Positions 45,475 to 55,789 are shown, counted from the stretch's first letter. The stretch is DNA of 64,000 nucleotides from Sporosarcina sp. P34 (GCF_002743375.1 NZ_PDZC01000005.1:62001-126000), one strand, 5' to 3'. Notes: generated by a model from the sequence alone, not told the origin. Numbers and translations: made by a program.

Positions 45475-46665
45475 TTATCTAGTTGCTTGAAACCAATGAC
45501 TCAATTGTTCTAGAGAATGAATATGTTTACGTTCCATAATCATATATTTACCTAGTGCTAAGACTTCTCTTCTAGCCGCCATGCGCAAGTCTTCATCTTG
45601 TTCTATATTCATGTCTGGAATTTGCGCAATACTGATCGCTCGTCGTACTAGTTCACATCCTGCATAGCCGATCATATCAGTAAAGAGTTCATCCATAATA
45701 ATCGTGTAAAATCCATCGACTTTCGTATAGCGTTCATGTGTACTGGTCTGCCATAGGTTAGAAAATGTTTCGGCAAATGCATACCACGTTTCTTTTGCTT
45801 GCTCAAAACGCTTTTCTTTATAGTTGGGGAAGGCTATCCCGTTTAAAAATAGATTCGCGATGAATTGTCCAAGATCAAAACCAAAAGGACCGAAAAGTGC
45901 AAACTCCGTATCGAAAATCACTGTCCGGTTATCTCCCGTGAAAATTGCGCCGCTATGCAAATCACCATGAATAAGACCATCCGCTTTTGTCATGAACTTA
46001 TGTTTTAGTTGAGCTACTTCAAGTAATAAGCGCTGATCCTGACTGAGGAATTTCACTTCATTGCGCATACCAGTCTCACACTCATTGGTCTCGTGGTCAC
46101 TATAAGGCCAATCAAACATCAATTGCTCCGTCAACTCTCGCATTCCAGGGTTGGCTAATCGTGCTTGTAGCTCCTTTTTAGCGGGCGAGGGCATATAGAA
46201 ATCTGATGTTTTAAATAGCACTTCAGCAGTCATCTTCCCAATATCTGCCGCAAAGCGAGCGGACTCACTGCCATTGATTAATGCTGTTCGCCCCACTTCA
46301 AGTGGAAGCATGTCTTCCATCACAACGATCGCCATCACTTCATCCAAATGTAAGACGGAAGGCACACTTTTCGGAAGGATTTCTTCGTATACCCTCATCA
46401 CTTCCGCTTCAATACGTACACGATCAAGTGGTAAAGGCATCGATTCGCCAACCACGCGTGCGTATGGAACTGCTTGCTTAAAAATGATGGATCTATAGTC
46501 ATTTTGTAGTCTATACACGTGATTGATCTTGCCATCACTTACTTCGATCACTTTTATGTCTCCAGGTTCAGGAAAAAGACCTAGATTTCTCACATACTGT
46601 TTAATATCCTCGATTTCTAAGAAACGATATGTAGTATTTTTCTGTTCTTTGACAAAAACGTCCAT
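45475..46665 (-). CDS. mtnK: 5-methylthioribose kinase
   Basis: 396 residues of the aminoglycoside-phosphotransferase-like kinase fold: IIFKQAVPYARVVGE (Lys), the catalytic loop GLIHGDLHSGAIF and FDTEFALFGPFGFD (metal Asp). It phosphorylates methylthioribose released from methylthioadenosine. It is first in the operon; GGAGGT precedes the ATG. mtnA, its usual neighbour in Bacillus, is not here, so the isomerase must be elsewhere. The leader upstream holds a promoter and an intrinsic terminator. Confidence 0.93.
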   Translation of the reverse strand: MDVFVKEQKNTTYRFLEIEDIKQYVRNLGLFPEPGDIKVIEVSDGKINHVYRLQNDYRSIIFKQAVPYARVVGESMPLPLDRVRIEAEVMRVYEEILPKSVPSVLHLDEVMAIVVMEDMLPLEVGRTALINGSESARFAADIGKMTAEVLFKTSDFYMPSPAKKELQARLANPGMRELTEQLMFDWPYSDHETNECETGMRNEVKFLSQDQRLLLEVAQLKHKFMTKADGLIHGDLHSGAIFTGDNRTVIFDTEFALFGPFGFDLGQFIANLFLNGIAFPNYKEKRFEQAKETWYAFAETFSNLWQTSTHERYTKVDGFYTIIMDELFTDMIGYAGCELVRRAISIAQIPDMNIEQDEDLRMAARREVLALGKYMIMERKHIHSLEQLSHWFQATR

Positions 46666-46685
46666 CCATACGACCTCCTGTAATA

Positions 46686-46718
46686 TAAAAAAAGACCGAT
46701 CCTTTAACGGACAGGTCT
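46686..46718 (-). terminator. Leader terminator (attenuator) before mtnK
   Basis: On the minus strand AGACC and GGTCT flank an inner GTCC/GGAT stem and are followed by seven T residues. It lies only about 20 bases before the mtnK start codon and well inside the leader, so it must be conditionally read through. No S-box SAM-riboswitch or T-box core was found in the leader. Confidence 0.65.
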
Positions 46719-46819
46719 GTTACAAACAAATATCTCTCTCATTATTTGGTAAATTTAGACTGTGTGCCGATTTCTCTAGTTGTGTTATTTGACTATAAAA
46801 TCCTATGAAACATGTAGAA

Positions 46820-46848
46820 ATTATCACACGAATCAAATAGTTTGTCAA
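46820..46848 (-). promoter_or_regulatory. Promoter of the mtnK operon
   Basis: On the minus strand TTGACA (46848-46843) and GATAAT (46825-46820) are separated by 17 bases, a near-consensus sigma-A promoter. It would give a leader of about 145 bases before mtnK. Confidence 0.7.
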
Positions 46849-46921
46849 TTAACTTTAAAAGTATTCGAATTAGTTGTAGTATTATGCTATTGAAGATGTG
46901 AAGATAGGAGCTAGTTTACAT

Positions 46922-48601
46922 ATGACAAAACGACAGCCTCGCTTTCGACGAGAGGATATATTGGAAAATATACGAACAGAAGAATTCGATGTACTCATAA
47001 TAGGAGGTGGCGTGACGGGAGCGGGTATAGCGCTTGATGCAGCGAGCCGGGGATTACAAACCGTGTTGGTGGAAATGCAGGACTTTGCGGCAGGAACATC
47101 TAGTCGTTCGACGAAAATGATTCATGGGGGATTACGGTATTTAAAGAACTTGGAGTTCAAAATCGTTTCACAAACTGGACAAGAACGTGCAGTAGTTTAT
47201 GAAAACGGACCCCATGTGACGACTCCTACATGGTTGTTGTTGCCGATTTATAAAGGAGGGACGTTTGGTAAATTCAGCAGTTCAATTGGTTTGCGTGTCT
47301 ATGATTCATTAGCCAAAGTAAAGAAATCAGAACGTAAAAGCATGTTATCAAAAAAGCAGACACTTCGTGATGAACCCAAGTTGAATCCAACAGGTCTCCT
47401 CGGTGCAGGGAAATTCGTTGAGTATCGATCAGACGATGCGCGTTTAACGATTGAAGTGATAAAAGAAGCTGTTCAGTACGGAGCATCGGTTTTAAATTAT
47501 ACAAAAGTGACGAAATTCGTTTATCATGACGGCAAAGTGGCGGGTGTTGAAACGGTTGATCAGCTAACAGGAAAATCCCGAATGATTTTCGCTAAAAAAG
47601 TGATCAATGCAGCTGGTCCATGGGTGAATGAAGTGCGTCACAAAGATGCAAAGCCTGATCAAAAACAACTTCATTTAACTAAAGGCGTTCATTTGGTCTT
47701 TGATCAACGGGTCTTTCCTTTAGAACAAACGATTTATTTTGACACACCGGACGGGCGCATGGTGTTGGCGATTCCACGCAACGGTAAAACATACATAGGA
47801 ACAACCGATACAGATTATCAAGGAAGTTTGACGGAGCCGCAGATTACACAGGCAGATAAAGACTATTTGCTAAACGCCATTCATTTTGTTTTTCCAAAAC
47901 TGGAGATTAGCGAAGAACAAATTGAATCGGGATGGGCAGGTCTAAGACCACTTATACAAGAAGAAGGAAAGAGCGTTTCGGAGATATCCCGAAAAGATGA
48001 AATTTGGGTCTCAGATTCCGGTTTAGTAACGATTGCTGGCGGAAAGTTGACAGGGTATCGCAAAATGGCGGAAACGATTGTCGATCGTATCGCTGCAGAT
48101 CTTAAGACTTCATATGGCAAAAAAGTTCCGTCTTGCCGTACAAAAAAGCTACCTATTTCAGGTGGGCATGTAGGTGGTTCCAAAGGGTTTGAAGCCTTTG
48201 TTCAGAGAAAGGTTAAAGAAGGAATGGGCTTAGGATTATCCGAGCAAACAGCTTATGCACTCGTCACCCATTATGGATCGAACATCGATGAGTTATTCGG
48301 CGTCATCCAAAACGGAAAGGCTGATGCACAGAGAGCCAATTTACCGATTGAAATTTACGCACAAGCGTGGTATTCCATTTCAAAAGAATTCGTTTGTACC
48401 CCTGTAGATTTTTTCTGGAGACGAACAGGCGCATTGCTCTTTGATATCGACTGGGTCGATCAATGGCAAGAGCCCATCATTGATTTCCTAGCTGTTCAAC
48501 TTGGCTGGTCAAGTGCCGTGAAGAAGAAAATGACCGACGAGTTAGAGCGCAGTAAACAATTGTGCAAGGGAACACTAATCGAAGAAAAAAGACCATCATA
48601 A
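46922..48601 (+). CDS. glpD: Aerobic glycerol-3-phosphate dehydrogenase
   Basis: 559 residues from the ATG at 46922. The N-terminal FAD-binding motif is [19 protein letters not shown], followed by [17 protein letters not shown], the usual GlpD substrate/FAD region, and [18 protein letters not shown] later. It oxidises glycerol-3-phosphate to dihydroxyacetone phosphate at the membrane and passes electrons to quinone. It stands without glpF or glpK. A terminator follows directly. Confidence 0.93.
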   Translation: MTKRQPRFRREDILENIRTEEFDVLIIGGGVTGAGIALDAASRGLQTVLVEMQDFAAGTSSRSTKMIHGGLRYLKNLEFKIVSQTGQERAVVYENGPHVTTPTWLLLPIYKGGTFGKFSSSIGLRVYDSLAKVKKSERKSMLSKKQTLRDEPKLNPTGLLGAGKFVEYRSDDARLTIEVIKEAVQYGASVLNYTKVTKFVYHDGKVAGVETVDQLTGKSRMIFAKKVINAAGPWVNEVRHKDAKPDQKQLHLTKGVHLVFDQRVFPLEQTIYFDTPDGRMVLAIPRNGKTYIGTTDTDYQGSLTEPQITQADKDYLLNAIHFVFPKLEISEEQIESGWAGLRPLIQEEGKSVSEISRKDEIWVSDSGLVTIAGGKLTGYRKMAETIVDRIAADLKTSYGKKVPSCRTKKLPISGGHVGGSKGFEAFVQRKVKEGMGLGLSEQTAYALVTHYGSNIDELFGVIQNGKADAQRANLPIEIYAQAWYSISKEFVCTPVDFFWRRTGALLFDIDWVDQWQEPIIDFLAVQLGWSSAVKKKMTDELERSKQLCKGTLIEEKRPS

Positions 48602-48605
48602 GTCT

Positions 48606-48645
48606 GCAACCTCTGCCAAATTCGAACGGTAGAGGTTGTTTATTT
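48606..48645 (+). terminator. Terminator after glpD
   Basis: CAACCTCT and AGAGGTTG pair, with inner CC/GG, and are followed by TTTATTTTTTT. Confidence 0.85.
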
Positions 48646-48756
48646 TTTTGTTCGATTGCCTATTATATGAAGGAAATAAAAAATCATCATTTTAAAAAAT
48701 TTACAGTATGTTTTTTTGAAATCTGCTCATTCTATTGTCAGAAGGAGGTGGACAAC

Positions 48757-48960
48757 ATGCCAAACAACAATAATTCAAACCAACTATTAGTGCCAGGCGT
48801 ACAACAGGCGATCAACCAGATGAAGGAAGAGATCGCAAACGAATTCGGTGTAAACCTTGGACCAGACTCCACATCGCGTGCCAACGGATCCGTCGGCGGA
48901 GAAATTACAAAGCGATTAGTGCGTCAGGCTCAATCTCAAATGAACGGTTATACGAAGTAA
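48757..48960 (+). CDS. Alpha/beta-type small acid-soluble spore protein
   Basis: 67 residues. [20 protein letters not shown] contains the germination-protease cleavage region, and [18 protein letters not shown] is the conserved DNA-binding C-terminal segment. SASPs coat and protect spore DNA and serve as an amino acid store at germination. The ATG at 48757 follows AAGGAGGTGG; the longer open frame from 48562 starts inside glpD and is not the gene. Forespore-specific sigma-G expression is expected; no clear -35/-10 pair was assigned. Confidence 0.95.
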   Translation: MPNNNNSNQLLVPGVQQAINQMKEEIANEFGVNLGPDSTSRANGSVGGEITKRLVRQAQSQMNGYTK

Positions 48961-49032
48961 TCGGTTCTATCACCCAGATTAGCATGTGAAAAATCAATGT
49001 CACTATACGCTTTGATTTCTCAAAATCGAAAA

Positions 49033-49077
49033 GACGACGATTCATTCGAATGCGAATGGATTGTCGTCTTTTTTGAG
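49033..49077 (+). terminator. Terminator after the spore protein gene
   Basis: AAAAGACGAC and GTCGTCTTTT enclose a further ATTCATTCG/CGAATGGAT stem, giving a long hairpin followed by T residues. Confidence 0.85.
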
Positions 49078-49275
49078 TTGAAAGGGAATTTCAGAAAAAG
49101 TGGGGGAAGAGAAAAGCTTGAACTTTTTAAAGTAGATCTTGAAACTTTACATACTCTAACATTCATGCACGTGAAGAAGATTATGAATAAAAATATCTTT
49201 ACTGAATCCATTGTAAATAGATTCATTATTCTGTTAATGATATACTACATATAAAACTAGTGGAGGGATGTTCAA

Positions 49276-50253
49276 ATGAAACATTGGATACGGTTTGTAG
49301 TCGTTGTCCTGTTTATTGGTCTGCTATTCCCCAATGTACTAGTCTCAAAAGCAAGAGCGTTAGATGATGTGAAAGGAGTTCATCATTTTGTAAATAGTTT
49401 TATTGCTAAAGACGGTAGCAATTACTATGTAAATAGAGGGCATCTAGAGGAACTGGAGCTTGGTATATATAAAGTAAGTAATGATATGAAAAAGTTTCGA
49501 TTGATCAAACAAGGGCACTATACAAATATTCAAGTATATAAAGACACGATGGTCCTATTCAATGATGATCTAAATAAACTACAACGATTCACTTTTGACG
49601 GCTCACTCGTCAGAGAGTACCCTCAAGTGACTAGCAGTAATTTCTTGATTGACGGAGATCGAATTTATTATCATACCGGTAGAAATGTTTATGAAATCAA
49701 TATAAACGGTCAAGGACATAAGCATCTGTATACGTCAGAAGGTACAATTCAAGAATTCACCGTTCATAATGGCTGGTTATATTATGCCTATTTAATTCCT
49801 GCTGTTCCGCAGCCGTATGACTATTCAATGAGCTTCGCGCGATTCAAAATATCCAGTCCACAACAGGTAGTTCCCATCATAAGTAAAATCCATAATATTG
49901 ATTCGATTATTGTTAGAGACGGCTATATTTATTCTGTGATCCATCAAAACCCTGCTACAGATGGCCGATATGTATATCGAATGGATTATAGCGGTAACGG
50001 GATAAAACGCGTCTCTAACGTCGATTCGACTGCATTATTCATTGGCACGAAGTATATCTATTTTGTCGATAATACCGGTACCTATAAACAGTATTTCTAT
50101 CGCATGGACATAGACGGTAAGAATGCGATAAAAGTGGGAGATTTGACAGGTTCCAAGCTTAGCGCAGAGCATCAAAATGGAGCGTTTTATTTCGAAATTC
50201 AAAATGTTCAACAAGATACTTTTTATCTGCGAAGAATTCTACAGACGCACTGA
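49276..50253 (+). CDS. Exported DUF5050-like beta-propeller protein
   Basis: 325 residues with a Sec signal peptide (FVVVVLFIGLLFPNVLVSKARA). The mature part has repeated Tyr-rich strands of the form IYYHTGRNVYEINING, LYYAYLI, YIYSVIH and YIYFVDN, about every 40-45 residues, as in the DUF5050 propeller-like family. The function is unknown; location outside the membrane or in the wall is inferred. The ATG follows TGGAGGGATG. It is monocistronic with its own terminator. Confidence 0.7.
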   Translation: MKHWIRFVVVVLFIGLLFPNVLVSKARALDDVKGVHHFVNSFIAKDGSNYYVNRGHLEELELGIYKVSNDMKKFRLIKQGHYTNIQVYKDTMVLFNDDLNKLQRFTFDGSLVREYPQVTSSNFLIDGDRIYYHTGRNVYEININGQGHKHLYTSEGTIQEFTVHNGWLYYAYLIPAVPQPYDYSMSFARFKISSPQQVVPIISKIHNIDSIIVRDGYIYSVIHQNPATDGRYVYRMDYSGNGIKRVSNVDSTALFIGTKYIYFVDNTGTYKQYFYRMDIDGKNAIKVGDLTGSKLSAEHQNGAFYFEIQNVQQDTFYLRRILQTH

Positions 50254-50276
50254 AATGCCTAATTTTATACAAGTAA

Positions 50277-50318
50277 AACGACGTAAAACCTCCTTACTAG
50301 CGTAGGGAGGTTTTGTTG
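50277..50318. terminator. Bidirectional terminator
   Basis: AAAACCTCC and GGGAGGTTTT form the stem between two convergent genes. Confidence 0.75.
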
Positions 50319-50327
50319 TGCTGCATG

Positions 50328-51122
50328 TTATTTTAGTTGAGAATTATATGTTTCACCATAACCTAATACGACTACTTCAGTACGGTCATAATCTCTTAGT
50401 AATTCTTTAAGTTCTTGATCTCTATCCACCATATTTTGGACAACGGGGAATGCTTGTAGTAATTGTTCGTAAGTCTCTTTTGATGTCGTAGTATCTGCTG
50501 TAGGGAAGGTATGACTCGGGATGACCACATCCACTTTTAAGAAATTACGAATCGCATAGGCTGCTTCTCTTGGTCCTATTGTAAATTGACCTGAGGAGGA
50601 AAGAATAGCGACGTTCGGCTTGTATAGCTCATCGATCAGTTTTAAATCATAGCTGAGTGCGGTGTCGCCTGAATGATACAGTGTAGGTCCATTTGTGAAC
50701 TCAAATACATAACCAGAGGCTTCACCTGCGTAAATAGGAGGGCCTTCGGTTTCGTCGAATGAAGAACTATGTTTTGCAGGTCCCACCGTGACATGCACAT
50801 CTTTTAATGGAATTGAACCACCTAAATTAAGTGGGAAAATATTTTGAAATCCTTTTTGCAGAAGAATCATTGCTAGTTCATAGGGGGCAATGACTAGAAG
50901 TTGTGGATTTGTATCCATCATTTTCTGAAGTCCGCTTGTATGATCAAAATGTCCGTGAGTTAAGAAGACCGCATCAATAGTGTGGAAAAACTCTTTGGTA
51001 TTGAATTCTTTTGGGCAACCAGGATTTAAATCAAAGAAAGGATCAATCAGATAGTTCTTATTCGTCTGGCTGGATAGTAAGTACATCGCATGACCTAGTC
51101 TTGTAATGTTGATTTTCCTCAC
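50328..51122 (-). CDS. MBL-fold metal-dependent hydrolase (UPF0173/YtkL-like)
   Basis: 264 residues. THGHFDHTSGL is the metallo-beta-lactamase zinc motif; GPAKHSSSF, YHSGDTALSYDLK and VVIPSHTFPT supply the other ligands. The form resembles the UPF0173 hydrolases of Bacilli. The substrate is unknown. It is monocistronic on the minus strand. Confidence 0.82.
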   Translation of the reverse strand: MRKINITRLGHAMYLLSSQTNKNYLIDPFFDLNPGCPKEFNTKEFFHTIDAVFLTHGHFDHTSGLQKMMDTNPQLLVIAPYELAMILLQKGFQNIFPLNLGGSIPLKDVHVTVGPAKHSSSFDETEGPPIYAGEASGYVFEFTNGPTLYHSGDTALSYDLKLIDELYKPNVAILSSSGQFTIGPREAAYAIRNFLKVDVVIPSHTFPTADTTTSKETYEQLLQAFPVVQNMVDRDQELKELLRDYDRTEVVVLGYGETYNSQLK

Positions 51123-51239
51123 CTCCAGAGTATTCAGAATATACCGGCGTTATAATGTTTAATATGATTGACGTCAATATCAGGTAGATGAAACACTTTA
51201 CATTCTGTAGACGAAGCTAGACGAATTATATGCAGAAGT

Positions 51240-53429
51240 TTAATGAAATAGATCTGTTTCACGTGATTTTGCCAAAAGATGATTGGTTGCTTTATTCATT
51301 TTTTCTTTGAATAGTACACCAAAACTAATGACGACCATTCCAACGACTGCCAAAAACAACATATCCTTTACAACTCGGACCCAGATGATTCCGCCAACCG
51401 CCTCTCTCATTAAGTCGATTGCGTACGTGAAAGGTAGGTAAGGATTGATCCACTGGAAAAATGATGGTAGCAGCATAATCGGATACGTGCCGCCTGAACC
51501 TGCAATCTGCAGAACGAGTAAGATGATAGCCATTGCTTTACCGACATCTCCAAAGACTGAAACGAGCGTATAGATGATCGACATGAACACTACGCTGATT
51601 AATAAACCAAATAAGAAAAATGCGATCGGCTCTTTGACGGTTACGCCAAGCAGAACGACATTGCCAGTCGTCACAATTAGCGTCTGTATGCAACCGATTA
51701 ATCCGAATGTAAATAGCCGACCTACATATATTTCTCTCGCCGTGAATGTATCTTCCCGTCTAATGTCTGTGGATAGTAAGGAAATTAGCAATAAACAACC
51801 GACCCAAATCGAAAGAACCGTATAAAAAGGTGTCATGCCGGTACCGTAGTTTTTGATCGGGAATAGCTTCGTTTCATTCAGTACAATCGGTTCCTCAAAG
51901 AAGCTGCGCTCCGCTTGCGGATCATTTTGCAGTAAATCGATGATCTCATTAATATCTGTCGTGCCTTGATTATCCTTGATACGATTTGCGAGCTGGTTCA
52001 CTTTCTCGTAGACATATGGGTATTGGTTTAATGCGTGCTCGACTTGCTGTTTGCCTTGCGTCAAGTGTTTGTCAGCACTAATTAATGTTTGTTGTACTTC
52101 GGGAATAGTGTTCTGTACTTCTGTCAGCAGTGCTTTGGCACTAGTTAGTATCTTCAATGCTTGGGCAATTTCTTTGTGGATGTAAGGTTCTATCGTGTCG
52201 GTATATTCTTTTAGGAATGAATTGGCTTGGATGGATGTGCTCTCGGCAATCTTTTGCAAATCATTTAGACTATTGCGCAGCCGCTCTTCTTCACCTCGCA
52301 CAAGCGAGTCCATCGTACGTCCATTTTGTTGAATTTCATTTAGTAGATTTTTTAGATTGTCGACTTTTAGTATTGCGGCATCTATTGGCTGTGACAGGGT
52401 GGAATCTGTTGCGTTCGCTTGTTCACCGTTTAATTGTTCAGCTACATTCTTTATAATCAGAAGGTCTTGCTCAATTCCGTCAATTTTTTTCATACTGTCC
52501 GTTACACGGTCGTCAACTGCTTGTTTCGAACGATTCCATTCAGTGAAGTCAGGTGATAGTTGCTGAACTTGTTTAAGGAAATCATTCGTTTCATTCGTAA
52601 TAGTAGCTATTTTCTCCAAATCCGCTTTGATACGCGGTGCAGCCGCTTCTAGTCGATTCTGTGCTGTTGTCAGCTGATCGATCGTATCATTTATCGTTTT
52701 TAGTCCCGAATTCGTAGTTCGTTTCGCTTCAGGCAGTAGCTGTTGCGCTTTATTGATGATGTGCTTCGCAGAGTTCGCATCCGTCACGATTCCTTCCAAC
52801 GTCCTGTGAATCGTGGGTAATTGCTTCTGAATGTCGAAAATATATTGCTCGAATTTCTTGATGTCAGGTAAATCCTTCTCGATTTCTATTCCAAGTTCAT
52901 TAAACAAATCGAGTACCACACCATTAACGGTAGAAATAAAACGTCGACTTACTTTGTCGACAATGACAGAAGCGCCTTTTTCTGTAATTTTAGGTGCAAT
53001 GGAATTCAGCTTTTCATTGACGAAATAATGGATTTCCGCTTTTTCAGGCTCTCCCGAAGTAACCGTCGCAAGTTTTCTGGAGAAATCTTTCGGAATAAAA
53101 ATCGCCGCAAAATAGTCACCATATTCTACTCCATCCATCGCATCCTGACTTGTGGTAAATGACCAATCCATATCTTTATTATCTTCTAATGTTTTTATCA
53201 GTTCTTCACCGACATTAATGTGTTTGTCACGTACCATCGCACCATCGTCTTCATTGACAATCGCCACAGGTAATTGGTCAGTATGGGCATAAGGGTCCCA
53301 TGTTGCGTAAATATTAAGCCATGCATATAAAGAAGGTAAAAAGGTCAGTCCGCCAATCAATAGGGCGGCTACCCAGTTTTTACTAATATGCTTTAAATCC
53401 AATTTAAATATATTCCAGCCTGTTTTCAT
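51240..53429 (-). CDS. YhgE/Pip-domain membrane protein
   Basis: About 729 residues. An N-terminal membrane helix (ALLIGGLTFLPSLYAWLNI) is followed by WDPYAHTDQLPVAIVNEDDG, the conserved start of YhgE/Pip proteins, then a long extracytoplasmic coiled-coil region (about residues 180-500) and five or six C-terminal helices of ABC-2 permease type. Known relatives are phage-infection protein of Lactococcus and type VII-associated EsaA/YueB-like receptors. I prefer ATG 53429 over 53492. The role here is unknown. Confidence 0.82.
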   Translation of the reverse strand: MKTGWNIFKLDLKHISKNWVAALLIGGLTFLPSLYAWLNIYATWDPYAHTDQLPVAIVNEDDGAMVRDKHINVGEELIKTLEDNKDMDWSFTTSQDAMDGVEYGDYFAAIFIPKDFSRKLATVTSGEPEKAEIHYFVNEKLNSIAPKITEKGASVIVDKVSRRFISTVNGVVLDLFNELGIEIEKDLPDIKKFEQYIFDIQKQLPTIHRTLEGIVTDANSAKHIINKAQQLLPEAKRTTNSGLKTINDTIDQLTTAQNRLEAAAPRIKADLEKIATITNETNDFLKQVQQLSPDFTEWNRSKQAVDDRVTDSMKKIDGIEQDLLIIKNVAEQLNGEQANATDSTLSQPIDAAILKVDNLKNLLNEIQQNGRTMDSLVRGEEERLRNSLNDLQKIAESTSIQANSFLKEYTDTIEPYIHKEIAQALKILTSAKALLTEVQNTIPEVQQTLISADKHLTQGKQQVEHALNQYPYVYEKVNQLANRIKDNQGTTDINEIIDLLQNDPQAERSFFEEPIVLNETKLFPIKNYGTGMTPFYTVLSIWVGCLLLISLLSTDIRREDTFTAREIYVGRLFTFGLIGCIQTLIVTTGNVVLLGVTVKEPIAFFLFGLLISVVFMSIIYTLVSVFGDVGKAMAIILLVLQIAGSGGTYPIMLLPSFFQWINPYLPFTYAIDLMREAVGGIIWVRVVKDMLFLAVVGMVVISFGVLFKEKMNKATNHLLAKSRETDLFH

Positions 53430-53597
53430 GATTGTGCCTCTTTTCCAGTGCCTCTTTTTATTAGCTATTATGCCCATCCCAACGAAATTCAACTGATTTC
53501 TTTACTAATTACAAAATGAATTGCCATGTGCATGTTAGAAAGCTAAAATCGTTATGGAAATGCTTCATATTTTCTTGTATGAAGTATAATCGACAGA

Positions 53598-53638
53598 AAA
53601 AGCATCTTCCCCTAGCAGAGGGGAAGATGCTTTTTCTG
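53598..53638. terminator. Strong terminator
   Basis: AAGCATCTTCCCCT and AGGGGAAGATGCTT make a 14-bp perfect stem with a TTTTT tail; in the minus direction it ends the ggt transcript. Confidence 0.85.
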
Positions 53639-53653
53639 TTATTTAGTGATGTA

Positions 53654-55438
53654 TTATTTGCTCACACCAATTGCTGCTCCATTACGGCTGGAATCAGCAA
53701 CGCCTTTATATACGCCTTCTTTTTGATCGATGAGAATACTTTGTACGTTCCCGATCGTAGTAGGCTTGTCGCCAAATTGATGACCGAGTACACGCAAGTA
53801 ATTCATTGAATCTAATGGAATATCGCTTTCATAACGATAGGTGGATGTGCTGTTCGTATAAATTCTTGGTTCTTCTACAGCGGCTTTTAGTTCCATGTCA
53901 TAATCAATGGAGTGAATGATCGTTTGCAAGACGGATGTGATGATAGTCGGTCCACCAGGCGACCCAACAGATAGAACAGGCTTGCCGTCTTCAAATACAA
54001 TAGTTGGCGTCATGCTGCTGAGAGGACGTTTATTTGGTTCAACTTGATTCGCTCCGCCTGGTACTGCGTCGAAGTCTGTTAATTCATTATTTAAGACGAT
54101 TCCGTAGCCAGGTACCATAATTCCGCTACCGAAGAGTTGTTCAATCGTTGTCGTGTTAGACACGACATTGCCCCATTGATCGGTTACTGAATAGTGCGTC
54201 GTCTCACCGAGTTTATCGGGTTCCGGTTGAACAGTAGCTACAGTCGCATTCGGTTTGTTTTCGTACTTCCAAGGATCTCCAGCTTTCGGATTTTTGTTCA
54301 TGCGATCCAAACTGATCAAGTTCGTCCGTTCCTGGATATACTGTGGATTCAATAGTCCTTTTAATGGAACGTCGACAAAATCAGGATCTCCCGCGTACAT
54401 GGCACGGTCAGCGTATGCGAGGTGCATAGTTTCTGCAAGCAAGTGATATTTCTGCCAAGACTTTACGTTGTACTGAGATAGATTGTAGTGATCAAGAATA
54501 CCTAGCATCTGAAGAAGGAACACGCCACCAGAGCTAGGAGGTGGCATACTAGCAATCTGATAGCCTTTGTAATCACCCCAAATTGGATCATCCATCGTAA
54601 CTGCGTATGTACGTAAATCTTCAGTTGTCATAGTGCCGCCATATTGTTGTACTGCGCCTGCGATAGCTTGTGCAATTTCTCCTTTATAGAATACTTCTGT
54701 TCCTTCGTCTTTAATTAATTCAAATGTTTTCGCTAGATCTTGTTGTACTAATAGATCGCCTTCACGCATAGGTTTGCCATCAGGTACAAATATCTTTCCA
54801 GACTCTTTGAAAGCGAGTTTCAGTTTATTCTCTTCAATAGCTTCCGCAAGCACGGAGTCAATTGGAAAACCGTTTCGTGCTAAGTCAATTGCCGGTTCAA
54901 TTAATTCGGACATAGGAAGAGTACCAAAGCGTGAAAGGGCTTCCTCTAATCCTTTTAACGTTCCCGGTACACCCACTGAATTTCCACCTTCTACTCGCTT
55001 GGAGAAGGGGATGGGTTCACCTTCTTCATCCAAAAACATATCAGGTGTAGCTCCTGCTGGTGCACGTTCACGACTGTTAATGATCTGAGTTTTATCAGTA
55101 TTGGCATCATAATACATGAGGAATCCTCCGCCACCAATACCTGACATCATAGGCTCTGTAACATTTAGTGCAAATTGGATCGCTACAGCTGCATCAATCG
55201 CATTCCCGCCATTCGCCAAAACATCAGCACCGACTTTTGTCGCTAATGGATGTGCCGTTGTGACCATACCATCAAGTCCGGTGGCTACCTGACGATAATT
55301 TGAATAATCCGTATCCCAGTCGCTAGCCAATATAGTTCCCGGTAATGTACTGAATAAAAGCAATAAACTTAATGGAAGTACTAGAACCCAATTCAATTTT
55401 TTCTTCAATCGCTTCACCCTTTCGGAAATGTTTTTCAC
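53654..55438 (-). CDS. ggt: Gamma-glutamyltransferase
   Basis: 594 residues with a signal peptide or anchor (LVLPLSLLLLFSTLPGTILA). The autoprocessing site is GETTHYSVTDQWGN, whose second Thr becomes the nucleophile of the small subunit; other GGT marks are SGIGGGGFLMYYD, NSRERAPAGA and GSPGGPTIITSV. The secreted enzyme cleaves glutathione and gamma-glutamyl compounds. It is monocistronic; the 350 bases upstream (55439-55789) hold only the two divergent promoters. Confidence 0.93.
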   Translation of the reverse strand: MKNISERVKRLKKKLNWVLVLPLSLLLLFSTLPGTILASDWDTDYSNYRQVATGLDGMVTTAHPLATKVGADVLANGGNAIDAAVAIQFALNVTEPMMSGIGGGGFLMYYDANTDKTQIINSRERAPAGATPDMFLDEEGEPIPFSKRVEGGNSVGVPGTLKGLEEALSRFGTLPMSELIEPAIDLARNGFPIDSVLAEAIEENKLKLAFKESGKIFVPDGKPMREGDLLVQQDLAKTFELIKDEGTEVFYKGEIAQAIAGAVQQYGGTMTTEDLRTYAVTMDDPIWGDYKGYQIASMPPPSSGGVFLLQMLGILDHYNLSQYNVKSWQKYHLLAETMHLAYADRAMYAGDPDFVDVPLKGLLNPQYIQERTNLISLDRMNKNPKAGDPWKYENKPNATVATVQPEPDKLGETTHYSVTDQWGNVVSNTTTIEQLFGSGIMVPGYGIVLNNELTDFDAVPGGANQVEPNKRPLSSMTPTIVFEDGKPVLSVGSPGGPTIITSVLQTIIHSIDYDMELKAAVEEPRIYTNSTSTYRYESDIPLDSMNYLRVLGHQFGDKPTTIGNVQSILIDQKEGVYKGVADSSRNGAAIGVSK

Positions 55439-55789
55439 TTTACTAGAGCAGTAGCTCTCCTTTCCAATTAAGTTAGGTTATCACATTTACATAATGTGGT
55501 AGCCTGAATAATTAGATTATAGCAAACGCTTACATATATAGGTAGCATATATTTCGGATTTCGAAATTCGGTTCTAAAGTAGTTAGCTAGCGAAGAAATC
55601 TCTAGTAATATATAACTTGCTATTAGTCTGTCTATTTTCTAAAAGAGACATAAAATGAAACCTTTTCACTAAGAGTTGAACACGCTTTCTACTTATGAGC
55701 TTTTCCTATTCTTCATGTAATCTTAAGAAACATCCGCTACCATTCAGTGGACTTCTCCTTCATAATGAATAGTATAGGCAGGTGTATAA
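55439..55789. other. Divergent intergenic region
   Basis: A 351-base AT-rich gap between ggt and the D,D-carboxypeptidase gene. The minus strand carries the ggt leader and ribosome site (AAGGGTG). I see no further ORF or repeat, and no promoter clear enough to call. Confidence 0.5.

Noticed and set aside
46719..46820. S-box SAM riboswitch before mtnK
   Set aside because: The conserved S-box core sequences are not present on the minus strand; only promoter and terminator could be supported.
48562..48756. Longer spore-protein reading frame starting inside glpD
   Set aside because: The upstream codons run through the glpD terminator; the ATG at 48757 with AAGGAGGTGG gives the normal SASP length.
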